Positions 23,610 through 35,328 of a stretch of 64,000 bases of DNA are shown piece after piece (within the stretch, counting starts at the first letter, position 1; each line of letters starts with the position of its first letter). The notes below the pieces were generated by a model. The model made no database searches and was not told where the DNA came from. It worked only from the letters and a program-made list of their open reading frames with translations. The DNA comes from Solanum dulcamara (taxonomy: Eukaryota > Streptophyta > Magnoliopsida > Solanales > Solanaceae), in assembly GCF_947179165.1 (NCBI RefSeq), contig NC_077240.1:24904001-24968000 (forward strand), read 5' to 3'. The translations under genes and the position numbers were made by a program.

Positions 23610-24378
23610 CTTGAAATCAGAAGACAAAGAAAGAGAAATGGAATTATTTTTTTGTGAGAGAGGGATGAATGTTTAGGACAAGTTAGAATTTGATTTGAAG
23701 GAAAGAAATTTTTTTAGGAATTTGTAACAATTTATATAAAAGGAAAAAAATGAGTGTATCAGGTCCCTTCAAAAGAGTCACGACCTTTGAGTTTTAAATT
23801 AATGGGACAATGATCAGAAGATAGATAACTGACACATGGCGATCACAACGGTTCACACAATCAGTTACTAAGCAATGTAAGGAATTCTAACCTTGAAACA
23901 GGACCAGGTCCCTCTCTAGAGTTATAAGAATGAATTTTTCTATCTTTCAGTTCTCCTTTTATTCAAGATTACTTCTTATGAGTGTATACCTGCATAGATA
24001 CTAAATTGACTTTTCATAAATAAAGCAATGCAAAAATCGAAGAAACCTATATCCTGATCATAATCAAGCAGAATTGCAAGCAAATGAAACACCTTCTCCT
24101 TAAAGTGCCTTAAGTGAGAGAAAGTCTTTACTCCCCATAGACATGTACTTTGTTCACATTTTGGGCATAAAGCAAGCAAGCACTGACTTACATTTTCCTC
24201 ATTTTCCTGCAGCAGAAACTAATTGTTAGACTTAGGAATCCATTTCAATCGAAGTCCCCAGTAATCAGATAATGGCACAATCAAGGAATTTTTTGCCCAA
24301 TATGGCCAAATATCCTTTCTCATACTACTATTATGTCTAGACTTAGGACCAGGTCCCTTGCTCTATTTCGCTTTTTGT

Positions 24379-26483
24379 TTAAAGTAGTTTGAAAATTTTT
24401 TCTTGAGATTTCTTCCAAGCAAAACACTTATTCTTCAGATGATCATTCCTTCTATAATGGAGACACAGAAGATTATCAGATACAGAGACATACTTACTGT
24501 GAGAATTGTAAGAAGGACTGATGTTCAGACATCCTAATCCTCTTCCACAATTGTGCTCCTGACTTGTCATAGCTTCAAGCATCTTTGATGAAGTAGTCTA
24601 TTTAAGAGATTTTCTCATCTTTTCTTTTGCTTGGATAAGATCTCCTTCAAGTTGAGCATTTCTTTCAAGAGCCGTGGATAACTTCACATTAGCTTCATTC
24701 AATTTATTTTCAAGTTCCAACTGCAAATTATCAGCTTCACCTTTTCCTTTAAGGCATTTCTTGTTGAATTTTTTGATGCTCATGATTAAGCTCTACATTG
24801 TCAGCCATTAACATCACAATTTGCTCCTCTAGATCAGATAGCTTCAGTTCAGCTTCATTCAAATTCTCTTCAAGCTCAGCCTCTACATTCTTAACTTCAT
24901 TGTTGCAGTTTTCATGTCTCTTGTTCAGCTTCTTGAATTCAATATCAAGCTCTACTTTATCAGCCACTAAGACCATCATCTGTTCTTTCAGATCAAACAT
25001 TTTCATCTCTACCACCTTTAACTTTTCTTCAAGCTCAATTTGTACACTCCTAGCTTCATTCTTATAATTTTCACTGCTTTTGTTCAACTTCTTAAGCTTC
25101 AGATCAAGATCAACATTATTGCTTATCGGGACCATAATTTTCTCTTCTAGATCATTGGTTTGAGATACTAGAACAAACTTTCATCTTGAAAAATATCACT
25201 AGTGTTACTCATCATGTCCTTCTGATTTGTCAAATCAGTGACTAAGTCAATCAATACTGCTGCTAAGCTTCTCAATTTTTCGAAGAGTAAGTGTGTACAT
25301 TTTTTCTAAGTTCAGCAAGAGTTACTTCTATTTCATCTTCTTCATCAGCTTCCTCGTCATTTGACTAGGCCATGAATGTAAATAGTGAGTCAAAAACTTC
25401 TTCACCATTTTTTACGGAGACATCTTTTGGATGAATAGACTCCTCATAGTCGCTTGAGGAGTTTCCCCATGCAGCAAGAGCCCTTTTTACAACATAGTCA
25501 GCTTCAATCCTTCTTTCTTTTTTATCAAGGACCAGGTCCCTCTTTTTATCTGCTCCATTTTTGACATATTCTTTATAATCTACCTTATACATTGGACAAT
25601 CTCTAATGAAATATCTTGGCTTATCATATTTGTGATACAGATCTGTGGCATTTGCAAGTCAACTGAAGTTACCCTTATTGACAAAATCTCCATTCTTTCT
25701 TACAATCTTATGAAGTCTCTTAGTCAAATATGGCATATCTTCATTCTCAGTTGAAAGTTCTCTTGAAGCAACTTTAAGAGCAAGTGTTTTCTCTTGCCTT
25801 GTCTCTTTCTTCAGACCATCCTGAGCTCGATTAAGTTCATGTGTCTGAAGACTCCTAATCAAGGCATCCATTGTGAGAACCTTTAGGCCTTTTGCTTCAG
25901 TTATTGCATCCACTTTGCTAGCCCAAGACTTGGGAAGGATCCTTAGAATTTTTCTGACTTGTTTGCTAGGATGAACAGGTTCACCCAAGCTTCGAAGCTC
26001 ATTAGTAATGAAAGAAAATCTAGTGTGCATGTCACAGATAGACTCTCCCTTTTTCAGTATAAAATTTTCATATTGAGTGGTCAAAATATCCATTTTTGAT
26101 TCTTTAACTTGCTTAGTTCCTTCATGAGCAGTCCTCAGACAGTCTCAAATTTCTTATGCGGATTCACAAGTAGAAATTTTATTGTATTCTTCAGCTCCAA
26201 TGACACATACCAGCAGCTTTATGGCATTGTCGTTCTTCTCAATCTTTTTCCTATCAGCCTTAGTATACCACTTACAAGTTTTAGGAATGATCCTTGTAAT
26301 CTCTCCTTCTTTCTCTTTAATAGTGGGAATATTAGGACCATCAAGAACAATGTCCCAAAGTTCACTGTCCTCAACCATGAGAAATTCATGCATACAGATC
26401 TTCCACCAGCTGTAGAACTGACCATTGAATCGAGAGGGTCTGGTTGACGACTGATCTTTTTTCAAATTTAGTGAAATAACCAT
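24379..26483 (-). pseudogene. Copia-type gag gene, broken
   Basis: It begins at ATG 26483 (MVISLNLKKD). FNGQFYSWWKICMHEFL, then VDAITEAKGLKVLTMDALI and LQTHELNRA (25659-26093) are typical of the UBN2/DUF4219 gag core. A decayed CCHC knuckle region, a stretch AAWGNSSSDYEE (near 25450) and a long Lys/Glu-rich coiled coil (24600-25135) follow. A second knuckle-like sequence (CLHYRRNDHLKNKC) is near 24440. Several stops separate these blocks. Gag would form the particle that packages element RNA; no protease follows. Confidence 0.75.
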
Positions 26484-26527
26484 TCTTGCAGGAACTTCTC
26501 TGGGTGTTAACCAGATAGAGAAAACCT

Positions 26528-26539
26528 GCTTTGATACCA
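26528..26539 (-). promoter_or_regulatory. Primer binding site (initiator Met-tRNA)
   Basis: The minus strand reads TGGTATCAAAGC two bases inside the 5' LTR. It differs by one base from the usual plant site TGGTATCAGAGC. Confidence 0.85.
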
Positions 26540-26541
26540 AT

Positions 26542-27374
26542 TGTCAGAATGTATGATTCCACCAGAACAGTCCGAATCAGGTCCCTTATCAGAAATCAGT
26601 ATAAAAACTTAAAGAACACAAAGGTAAAATCAGACTAAAGATTTTACGTGGAAACAACTTGCTCAAGGGAGAAAAACCATGACCTATCCCACGGGATTTC
26701 AGCTCAAATCTTCACTAAACAACTGAGCCAAAGATTTAGATTACAAGCTCTTGCAATCTAGGAATTGCACTCACAATCCCTTCCCTCTCTTTGTAACAAC
26801 TCTGTTACAGATTTGAAGCAATAACTCTACTGCTTCCTAAATTACTAGACTCCTACCTGACTCAGACTTCAAGTAGTCTTCATAACTAACTATAGTTATT
26901 TCGACAAGATGAACAACTGAAACGAGAAAATAATGAACTGGTCTAACTTCCTTTATAGATTAGGAGTAGACCTTACAAAATTAAGACCAAGAAATTACAA
27001 CTCTAAAAAAAGAACAAAAGACTGATAACTCTATCAGGTCATTGGTCTTCTACAAGAGCAAATTTCAGAATATTGAGAGCATGAGCTTCAATGGATTTTT
27101 CTTTTTCAATAATTCCAAAAAGCCAAGTGAGAATGGTTGTAAAGAATGTATATATAAATGATATACATTACGTTGGACGATTTGTATTGGTTAGACAACT
27201 GAACCTCTTCACAGGAACTCGATCGCGTACACACAAACCTGCAAACTTGGAAGGATCTCTTTTGTACTATTTGTCTGCTGTCGTTATCAGCAAAGTGTCC
27301 TCAAAGGACCAGGTCCTTTATCTGTTCCGTGAGTTTGTTAAATCATCTAAACCAACTAACACTGAGCATTATCA
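26542..27374 (-). repeat. 5' LTR of the gag-only element
   Basis: 833 bases. On the minus strand it starts TGATAATGCTCAGTG and ends CATTCTGACA, directly before the primer site. Confidence 0.9.
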
Positions 27375-27379
27375 AAATG

Positions 27380-30300
27380 CTATATAATAAATGGACGAGT
27401 CATTTATAACATATCTAGATGTTACTTGAGTTGAGATGAATTAGGTCAAAATATGTGAAATAATGGATCATATACCAAATTTTAAATGGATACTTTACAT
27501 TGCATAGCTGATCAAATTTTATTTTTTTTGGTATATTAACTATAATATCTAAAATATATACACATTTTTATATAATTAATATCATTTTTGTACATTTTCT
27601 ACTGATCGTATTTAATTTTAAGTTTCTTGGTTTGTGTTTCTATAATCGATTTTATTATAGAATGAAATTAAGTAAAATATGATATATCAAACAAAAATAT
27701 TACTCGTAACATAGTTTCTTCATGGACCAATTTATGCTACTTATTTAATCCAAATCATCTCAACTTTTTAATTTTGATTTTAAATAAATTTAAGTAAACT
27801 AAACAAATAACAAATAGAGAAATCATTTTCCCGTGACCGAATTATTTTTTGATAAGCTAATTTTTCATTCATAATCACATATCATACACAGTGAATGGAA
27901 GGCCATAGAATTGATGCACTTATTGAGATCCATTTCTTTTGCAAGGTGCCAAAAGGTGACAGGAAAATTGACTTGTTTTGAATTTTGATAGCTGACCAAT
28001 ACTTCTTTCTAAGGGTACATGAATTAGATTGGTTCGAATTTTTAAATATTAAATTAAAATATTTATGTTAAATTTATAAAATTATAAATTAAATTAAATT
28101 AATAAAATTTGAATTTTTTAATATCAGCTTTATTTTAGATTTTTCAATAAAATATTTACGCAAATATAAATTAATTTGTGATTCAAATATTTCTCTAGTC
28201 CTATTAAGATATAACTATCTAAGGTGTTTCTTACGAAAATAACACAAAATATTACACTTAAATATTCAACAAAAAATAATAATGAAATCACATAAAATAA
28301 ATATTGCAAATTAATAAGTTATAATGAAAATGATCATAATTTAAAAGTAATAAATCATGCAAAAATAAGTCTAATAAGTATTAATTACATGAATAAACAT
28401 TAAAAAAAGACCAAAATCAGGTTATGTATTTTAATTGTTTAAATCAATGTAAAACTAAAGAACAAATATTCAACATTATTGTCATTCTTAGTGTTGAATT
28501 GATTTTCTTTTTATTAGCATTAGTGTTGATTTGAGCTTTATTAGAGTTATTAATATCTATGGATTATAACTTTTATTGGACCATTCAAAATTCTAAACCG
28601 TTCATCGTATCGACCGACCCAGACCCCGTACCTGTCCCCGATGAAAGTCTCAAACTTGAAATAAAATATTAAAAGATAAAAATTATGAAAAAGTGTAAAA
28701 AATATTTATAAATTATATCAAACTAAATACTTTATTGTATAAAACAAATTTTAAAAATTACTATATAGTGTTGGGTTGATATAGTTTCTGGTTGATTTTT
28801 TTTTTTTAGTTAAAATCAAACCAACCCAAGTTAAATGCAATTACTAGGTGGATTTTTTTCCCGATATGACTCGATTTTCGATTCGATTTTGTTCGACCCT
28901 ACTTCTTTCGTTTCACTTTATTTGATCCTTATATTAAAAATAAATATTTTCATTTTTTTGTTCATTTTAAGAAATTTAAAAGGGTTTTATTATATTATTT
29001 TATTTTCACATTATCTTTAATATTAAATAATTATGATAGTTGTGATAGTCAAATTTATTATTCCAAAGCATCATTAATAAAGTTAATTTAAAAAAATATT
29101 TTTAATTAAAAATTTTAAAAAGATATGATAATTAACCTGAGCCTAATAATATAAAACTAAAATATCAGTTCTGATTAGTTGCTAGTTTGAATAATAAAAA
29201 AAAAACGTGTTTCACATCAGGCGAAATAGCTTGAGGGATATCCTTTGGGTATATTCTTTTCTATCTTTTGTAACATTGGTTGGATCAAATCTTTTTCCAA
29301 CCTTGTGTTTGAAAGAATATTCATATCTTATCTCTACGTTAAAAAAAATAAAAAAATATTTCAAATAAATTTTAGATTTAAGAAAAACACAGTTCAAGGA
29401 CAGAAAATTTGTACTAGAACAAAAATTAAAATATAATAATTAAAGTATAAAAAATCAACTTAAAGTAATAGAAATTAAAAGGCAAAAAACCACATAAGTA
29501 ATAATACGATTATTAATACAAATGACCACACGACAACACATTACTATCTATTAACTATCTAGCAAAATATATATCCTCCACATTTTTCTATTCTATCTTT
29601 TTTTTTGATCCTTCTATTTTATTTAAAATTATGTTCTCGATAAATTGAAATTGTATCATCTTAATATACATAAGTTGATTCAATATAAAATATATAAACA
29701 ATATATACTTAATATAAAAAGTTAACGTTGTTGGTAATGCAAAAGTGAAACTTTATAATAAAAGAACATTCTGGAAAGCAGATAAGCCGATAAAGATGTG
29801 ATACTGAGATTATAAAATGCGTGTAAATCCTGAAAATCAGGGTTTAAATTTTAAAGAAACAACATATATATTAAATAATTTCTTCATATTTATCTAAACT
29901 TTGATAAATAAAATTACTAGATATTTACACTCCTAGATATGAGGCAATATGTATTCTGTGAAATAATTAAAAATGTGTGCAAATTCCACCTGAACGAATT
30001 ATTATGTAAAATAAAATACTTTTTTTAAAAGAAATAACCTCTTATATAATAAGAGGGAGTTAAGTTGCTCAAGCATGCAACATGTCGATATGACTACTTG
30101 AGCAGTTTGAGAGTATATCTATAACTTTTTGGTGATTTATTTATTTATTATTATTATTATTATATTTTATATTTAAAAATTGCAAAAAATACTAAAAATC
30201 ATGATAGTTGGTAGCTTAAAATATTTTTTAAAACATATTAAAAAAATCCGATGAATTCTTGAAATTATCTATTGATTGTCACATAAAATGGGACAAATGG

Positions 30301-31592
30301 AGTAACATGAATTATTCAATTTGGAAATTACAAAACTTGTGCTTTCCGCTGCTCAAGCAGAGGCTGCAGGTTGACATGCCTGTTTGAGCAGCTTGAGGGT
30401 ATATATGTAATTTTTTGGTTGTTCTTCCATTTTTATTTTTGTCTTATTTAATTATGACAATTGGCAACCTAAAATATTTTTAAAAACATAAAAAGAAAAT
30501 TGATTGATTCTTGAAATTAATCTATCGGTGTCACATAAAATGAGATAAAAGGAGTAACATGTATTATTTAATTTGAAAAGCTTAAAACATTTAAAAAACA
30601 TATAAAAAGTTTAATTGACTTTCGAATAAGTGTCGCATAAATAAGGATAGATGAGTAACATATATTGTTTGAAAAGTAATATAGATTATAATGATTTAAA
30701 AAATTAATTTTTTATTGATGCTGCATAAATTGGGACAAGGAAAATAACATATATTTTTTTAAAATTACTATAAACTATAATAATTAACAATTTAAAATAT
30801 CTAAAAATGATATTAAAATTTAATTGACTCTTTAAATTTTATATTGACTCTCTAAATTCTATTTATATCACATAACTTAAGACAAAGAAATAGATATTAG
30901 GCTCGTACTAACAAGGCACATGTGTCTAGTTAAAGAAGAAAACACAGGAATGGAAGTGCAGAGAGGGAGGCACGTAACTATTTTTTGGCCTACATTTTTA
31001 GTTGTCATTTTTCTTTTACTTTATTTATAAATTAAACGACAGCATAAAGTTGAAGACAAGGTTTATTTTTTTAGTTTCAATTCCTCACATTATTCTATTT
31101 TAATTTAATCGCATAGCGTCTAAACTGTATACACAGAGAAATAGAGAAAATCTTTGATGACACAAAGGCGATAGGGATACTACTGATTAACTATGAAAGA
31201 ACGCTGCCTTAACTCTGAATCTTCACTCCGAAAGTTTCTTTGTTTTGTTTTTTAAAAAGTTAGTTTTTAAAAATGAAAAAGAAAATTATCTTAATATAGA
31301 AGGGGTCAGATTCAGGCTAGCTTTCAACACACACTTAAATAATTATGTACTTGAGAGCCCCCCGCGTCCTTTCTTAAGAGATAGAGAAATCGTCATTCGA
31401 CATCTCAAAGCTGACCTTCTTCCCTTGACAAGTGTTTTAGGTCTTCTTATCCAAGAGGACACTTTAATCTTGCTTTAGAGGCCCGAATGCTTATCATTCT
31501 TGCTTTCTATGATCCGAGGTAGAGCACTCAATGGGTTAGGGTGGCCTCATTTTGCTACCTTTTAGCAATTGGGTGTAGAATTGAATGTACTG
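27380..31592. other. AT-rich intergenic DNA
   Basis: No gene recognised. There are long A and T tracts, a Stowaway-like left end near 28902 (CTACTTCTTTCGTTTCAC), a tandem duplication at 30061-30590 (separate entry), and a GC-richer block at about 31140-31560 whose origin is unclear. Confidence 0.55.
30061..30590 (+). repeat. Degenerate tandem duplication of a ~245-285 bp unit
   Basis: Two units start with GCTCAAGCA...TTGAGCAG-TTGAG (about 30067 and 30351), continue through GTATAT..TAA.TTTTTGGT, and end near TCACATAAAATG and GGAGTAACATG. Later weaker echoes of the last motif occur to about 30890. Each unit head can fold through GCTCAAG/CTTGAGC-type pairing. Confidence 0.65.
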
Positions 31593-31834
31593 CTCCCTCC
31601 GTCTCATATTATTTTTAATATTATTAAATTATCAGTCACAAATTAAGATAGAAACAATTTCTTTATTATTTTACTCTTAAAATCATTTTTTTCTTAAAGT
31701 AAACAATATTGGCTACATTTAAAAAGATTAAGGGTAAATTAATAAAGAATAGAGAGTAATAATATTTTTTATTTATAATTTCTTAAATGACGTGTTAAAA
31801 AGAAAAACGTGATAACTAATATAAGATGAAGGGG
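31593..31834. mobile_element. Stowaway-like MITE
   Basis: The left end CTCCCTCCGTCTCATATTA is the classic Stowaway terminus. The right end, reversed, reads CCCCTTCATCTTATATTAG. Flanking TA is present on the right and near the left. About 240 bases, no coding capacity. Confidence 0.65.
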
Positions 31835-32053
31835 TACATTTTTCTAAAACGACTGAAGTGGTATTTTTGTTTTCTTGAGATGGTAATTCTATCATGTTAA
31901 TTATTTTAATTAGCTAGCATTTAAATTTTGATAATTTATCTTTTTGTTGATTCTAAAAGTATTTTGATAAATAACAAATAAAATATGAGTTTTTATTATG
32001 TATGCTTATATGTTGGTTCATAATTGATTAATGCTTAGTACAATTAAGCTTAT

Positions 32054-32334
32054 TGATAAGATCCTTGATCTTCATCATGTTGCACAGCTGCAGAATGAGA
32101 GAGATCGAAAAGAGAAGAAAAGGAGAATGAAAGAAATGGACCTGATTGATTCTATTCATCATAACTTCGTCATTGATACATGTCCTATAGATATACAATT
32201 CTGAACATCTAATCAATTAACAACATCTTAACCAACTGATCTCACTGCATAGCAGTGTATAACTGACTCACACATTTTGTGTGACTAACTCTAACAACCT
32301 GCTGAGCTATCACTAACTAACTCTTCATTCAACA
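32054..32334 (-). repeat. 3' LTR of the Copia element
   Basis: 281 bases, TGATAAGATCC to TTCATTCAACA on the plus strand. A purine-rich tract (GATGAAGGG on the minus strand) adjoins it inside the element. Confidence 0.9.
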
Positions 32335-32341
32335 CCCTTCA

Positions 32342-32704
32342 TCAAGCTGATGATTGAAATATATCTTTCAAGCTCAGTTTGGACATGAGATACTCATATT
32401 GATGTCTGTCAAGACTCTTTGTTAAAAGATCTGCCAGTTGCTCTTTGGTAGACACATGATGAGTCTTGATGATGCCTTGTATAATCTTGTCTCTCACAAA
32501 GTGACAATCAATATCTATTTGATTTGTTCTTTCATGAAAGATCGAATTAGCTGCTATCCGAATTATAGTTTTTCTATCACAGTGCAAGTGAATTGGAACT
32601 TCTACATTCACTCCTAGCTCTTTGTATAAGCTAATTAACCAGGTTATCTCATCCACTACTGATGTCATACTCCTGAACTCTGATTCAGCAAAGCTCTTGG
32701 ACAT
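32342..32704 (-). pseudogene. Copia RNase H, C-terminal part
   Basis: MSKSFAESEFRSM, ITWLISLYKELGV, HLHCDRKTIIRIAAN, HERTNQIDIDCHFVRDKI, HVSTKEQLADLLTKSL are the standard block series of Copia RNase H. The catalytic-type His, Asp and Glu contexts are mostly retained here. The link to the reverse transcriptase upstream is broken by stops. Confidence 0.9.
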
Positions 32705-33138
32705 TGTCTCCTGCTTCTTAGACTTCTAGGACACTACAGCATTGCCAAACTTGACTAAGTATCCAGTGACTGACCTTCTGGTCTGCAGACAACCACCCCA
32801 GTCAGAGTCACAATATGCTTCAAGCTTTCCTGAGCCTTCTGAAAGCACTAGCAGACCAAGACCAGGTGCATTTTTTTAATGTACTTTACCACCCTCAAGG
32901 CAACATCCATATGAGATTTCTTGGGACTATGCATGAATTGACTCAGCACTTACACTACATAGACAATGTCAATTCTGGTCATAGTAAGATATAACAGCCT
33001 TTCTACTAACCTTTGATACAGAGTAGGGTCAGTAAGTGGCAAGTCTTCATTCTTAGGGCCTTCCCTTTTGTCATTGTTTATGAATGCATCATATTTAGTG
33101 GAAGTAAGCTTCAAGTCGGTCTCTAGTGGTGTACTGAA

Positions 33139-33600
33139 TTATTTAGTGTCACTCAATCCCAGCTCACTGATTAATTCTAATGTATATTTTCTTTGGCTCA
33201 TAACTACACCTTTCTTTGATCTAGAAAACTCAATCCCTAGAAAGAATTTTAGTTCACCAGGGTCTTTTATTTTGAACTTTAATTTTCTAATTTGTTGAAT
33301 AAGGTCTGTAATACTTCTTGTGACAAGTAAGTCATCTACATATACTAGGACAATTACCAACTCATCTTGAACCTTCTTGTTGAATAGAGAGTAGTCAAAG
33401 TGACTCTGTGAGAACCCAAGTTGTACCAAAGCATCTGTGACCTTCTTATTCCATTGCCTAGGAGCCTGTTTGAGACCATAGAGGGACTTATGGAGTTTGC
33501 AGACAACATGTTTCCCTTCATGGCTAGCAAACCCAGTAAGAACCTCTAAATAGACCTCCTCCATTAAATCACCTTGTAAGAATGCATTATGGACATCCAT
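33139..33600 (-). pseudogene. Copia reverse transcriptase
   Basis: MDVHNAFLQGDLMEEVYLE, KLHKSLYGLKQAPRQWN and the polymerase site LVYVDDLLV are intact in this 153-residue open piece, with GELKFFLGIEFSRSKKG after it. Upstream and downstream portions contain stops, so no functional enzyme is made. Confidence 0.92.
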
Positions 33601-33855
33601 CTGAAAAATAGGCCAATGTTAGTTTGCTGCCACAGCCACAACAAACCTCGCAGATACTAGTTTAGCTACTTGGAAAAAATTCTTAGTCTAGTACAACCTC
33701 TCTTGCTGGCTATAACCCTTAGCAACAAGCGTAACCTTATACCTTTCTACATTGCCTGAAGCTCTGTATTTCACCTTAAATACCCACTTACACCCAATAG
33801 GCTTCTTGCTAGGAGGAAACTCCACAAGACTCCACGTATTGTTGTCCTGCAATGC

Positions 33856-35280
33856 CTATATTTCAGATTTTATAGCTGCTACCCGGTGTGGATCTTTGAC
33901 AGCTTCAGAGTAGGAAGTAGGCTCCCAAAAGAAGGAATAAAAGGACAAAAAAGCACCAAACATAAGAGACAATTGAGTATACGCAACAACTTGAGAGACA
34001 GGATAACAACAATTTGCATTACCATGACCTTTAATGACATAGTCACTCAGCCAGATTAGAAGCTTAGTGGGTCTAGAAGATCTTCTAGTATCAGCAACAA
34101 CAGGTGGTGGAGGAGAAACATGTTCACTGGAGGTTATAAGGATGACATGATCAATGGGAGAATGAGGTGTAGGAGCTGGAGGAGGAGTTGTAGGTTCAAG
34201 GTTGTTGGTATAGTTCTTGGAGAAATCGTCACTTTTTCTAACTTGAGTAATATATCCCAAACACCCAAAGACCTTCAAGTGAGATATAGGAGGTGAATGA
34301 TTATGGAGCTTCTCAAAGAGAGATGTACCCTGAACGACTGATGAAGGCAATCTGTTGATAATATAGACAGCTATAGTGACACAATCCCCCCAAAACTTCA
34401 GCTGGACACCAGCCTAAAACCTGAGTGCCTTGACTACTTCTAGAACATGTCTATGCTTCATATCATCCACTCTATTTTACTGTGGAGTGTATACACAGGA
34501 ACTCTGATGAACAATTCCCAATGAATTCAATAAAGCAGCCATAGATAAGTCGAAGAACTCACAACCATTATCATTTTTAAGATACCTCATAGTGGAGGAA
34601 TAGATAGTCTTTACCATGAGTAAGAAATTCTTAATAACAAAAACTACTTCAGCTTTAGATGGTAACAAGAACAATCAAGTATATCTAGAAAAATCATTAA
34701 CAAGAGTAAGAAATTATATCTTTCCATTATAAGTAGGAACTATATATGGTCCCCAAACATCACCATGAACAAGTTGAAAACAAGAGTCAGTTGTAGTATT
34801 GCTTAAAGGAAAAGGAAGTCTGGTTTGCTTAGCTAAGAGACAGATAGGACAAGTACTGACAGACTTCTCACATTGTGTAGAAGGAAGAAACAGTAACTTC
34901 TTCATAGATGCAAAAGAAGTGTGGCCTAATCTCTTATGCAATAGACTCATACTAGAACTAGAATCAAGGATTATTGGAGTTCCTGAACTTGAACTTTGCT
35001 GACCATTAGTGATTGTAGTAGCAGTAGCACCTTTTAACCTTTTGTGACCTGAAGTAAACACATACAAGCCACTCTCCTCTCTACTAATCCCCTTCACCTT
35101 GCCACTAAAGAGGTCCTGAAAGATAAAGAAATCAGGATAAAAGAGCACTGCACAGTTAAGCTCTTTGGTTAGTTTAGAGACAAACAATAAATTGTATTTG
35201 AAATCAGGTATATGCAGAACATTAGTGATCTCTTGGCCAGGAAAAAGACAAGAAGATCCTATATGAGTTATAGTAGTCAT
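33856..35280 (-). pseudogene. Copia integrase region
   Basis: 35280-34714 carries the GAG-pre-integrase and zinc-binding part (LLHKRLGHTSFASMKKLL, then CPICLLAKQTR) and the first catalytic Asp context (FQLVHGDVWGPY). 34674-34477 carries LKNDNGCEFF, the second Asp context. 34350-33856 has HLKVFGCLGYITQV of the integrase end. Stops separate the pieces. Confidence 0.9.
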
Positions 35281-35328
35281 GCCTCCAGTAGGTAGATGAA
35301 CTTTCCCCTCTCTATTGTTGTAACACCC

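Larger units (their letters stand above)
20555..27374 (-). mobile_element. LTR retrotransposon without recognisable pol (gag-only type)
   Basis: Two direct repeats (20555-21389 and 26542-27374) bound the element. Inside the right LTR is a primer site complementary to initiator Met-tRNA, and inside the left LTR a polypurine tract, so transcription ran on the minus strand. Flanks AAAGG and AAATG are a near-match target duplication. The interior carries gag and a second transposon-type ORF; I found no protease, integrase, reverse transcriptase or RNase H. By eye roughly one position in ten differs between the LTRs, so insertion was ancient. It probably relied on proteins of a related Copia element. 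Confidence 0.85.

Noticed and set aside
20555..27374. Two separate solo LTRs flanking unrelated sequence
   Set aside because: The primer site and polypurine tract adjoin the LTRs on the inner sides in the right orientation, and gag follows the primer site, so it is one element.
30061..30890. Repeat array as a CRISPR
   Set aside because: Units are long, few and degenerate, and the DNA is plant nuclear; there is no repeat-spacer pattern.
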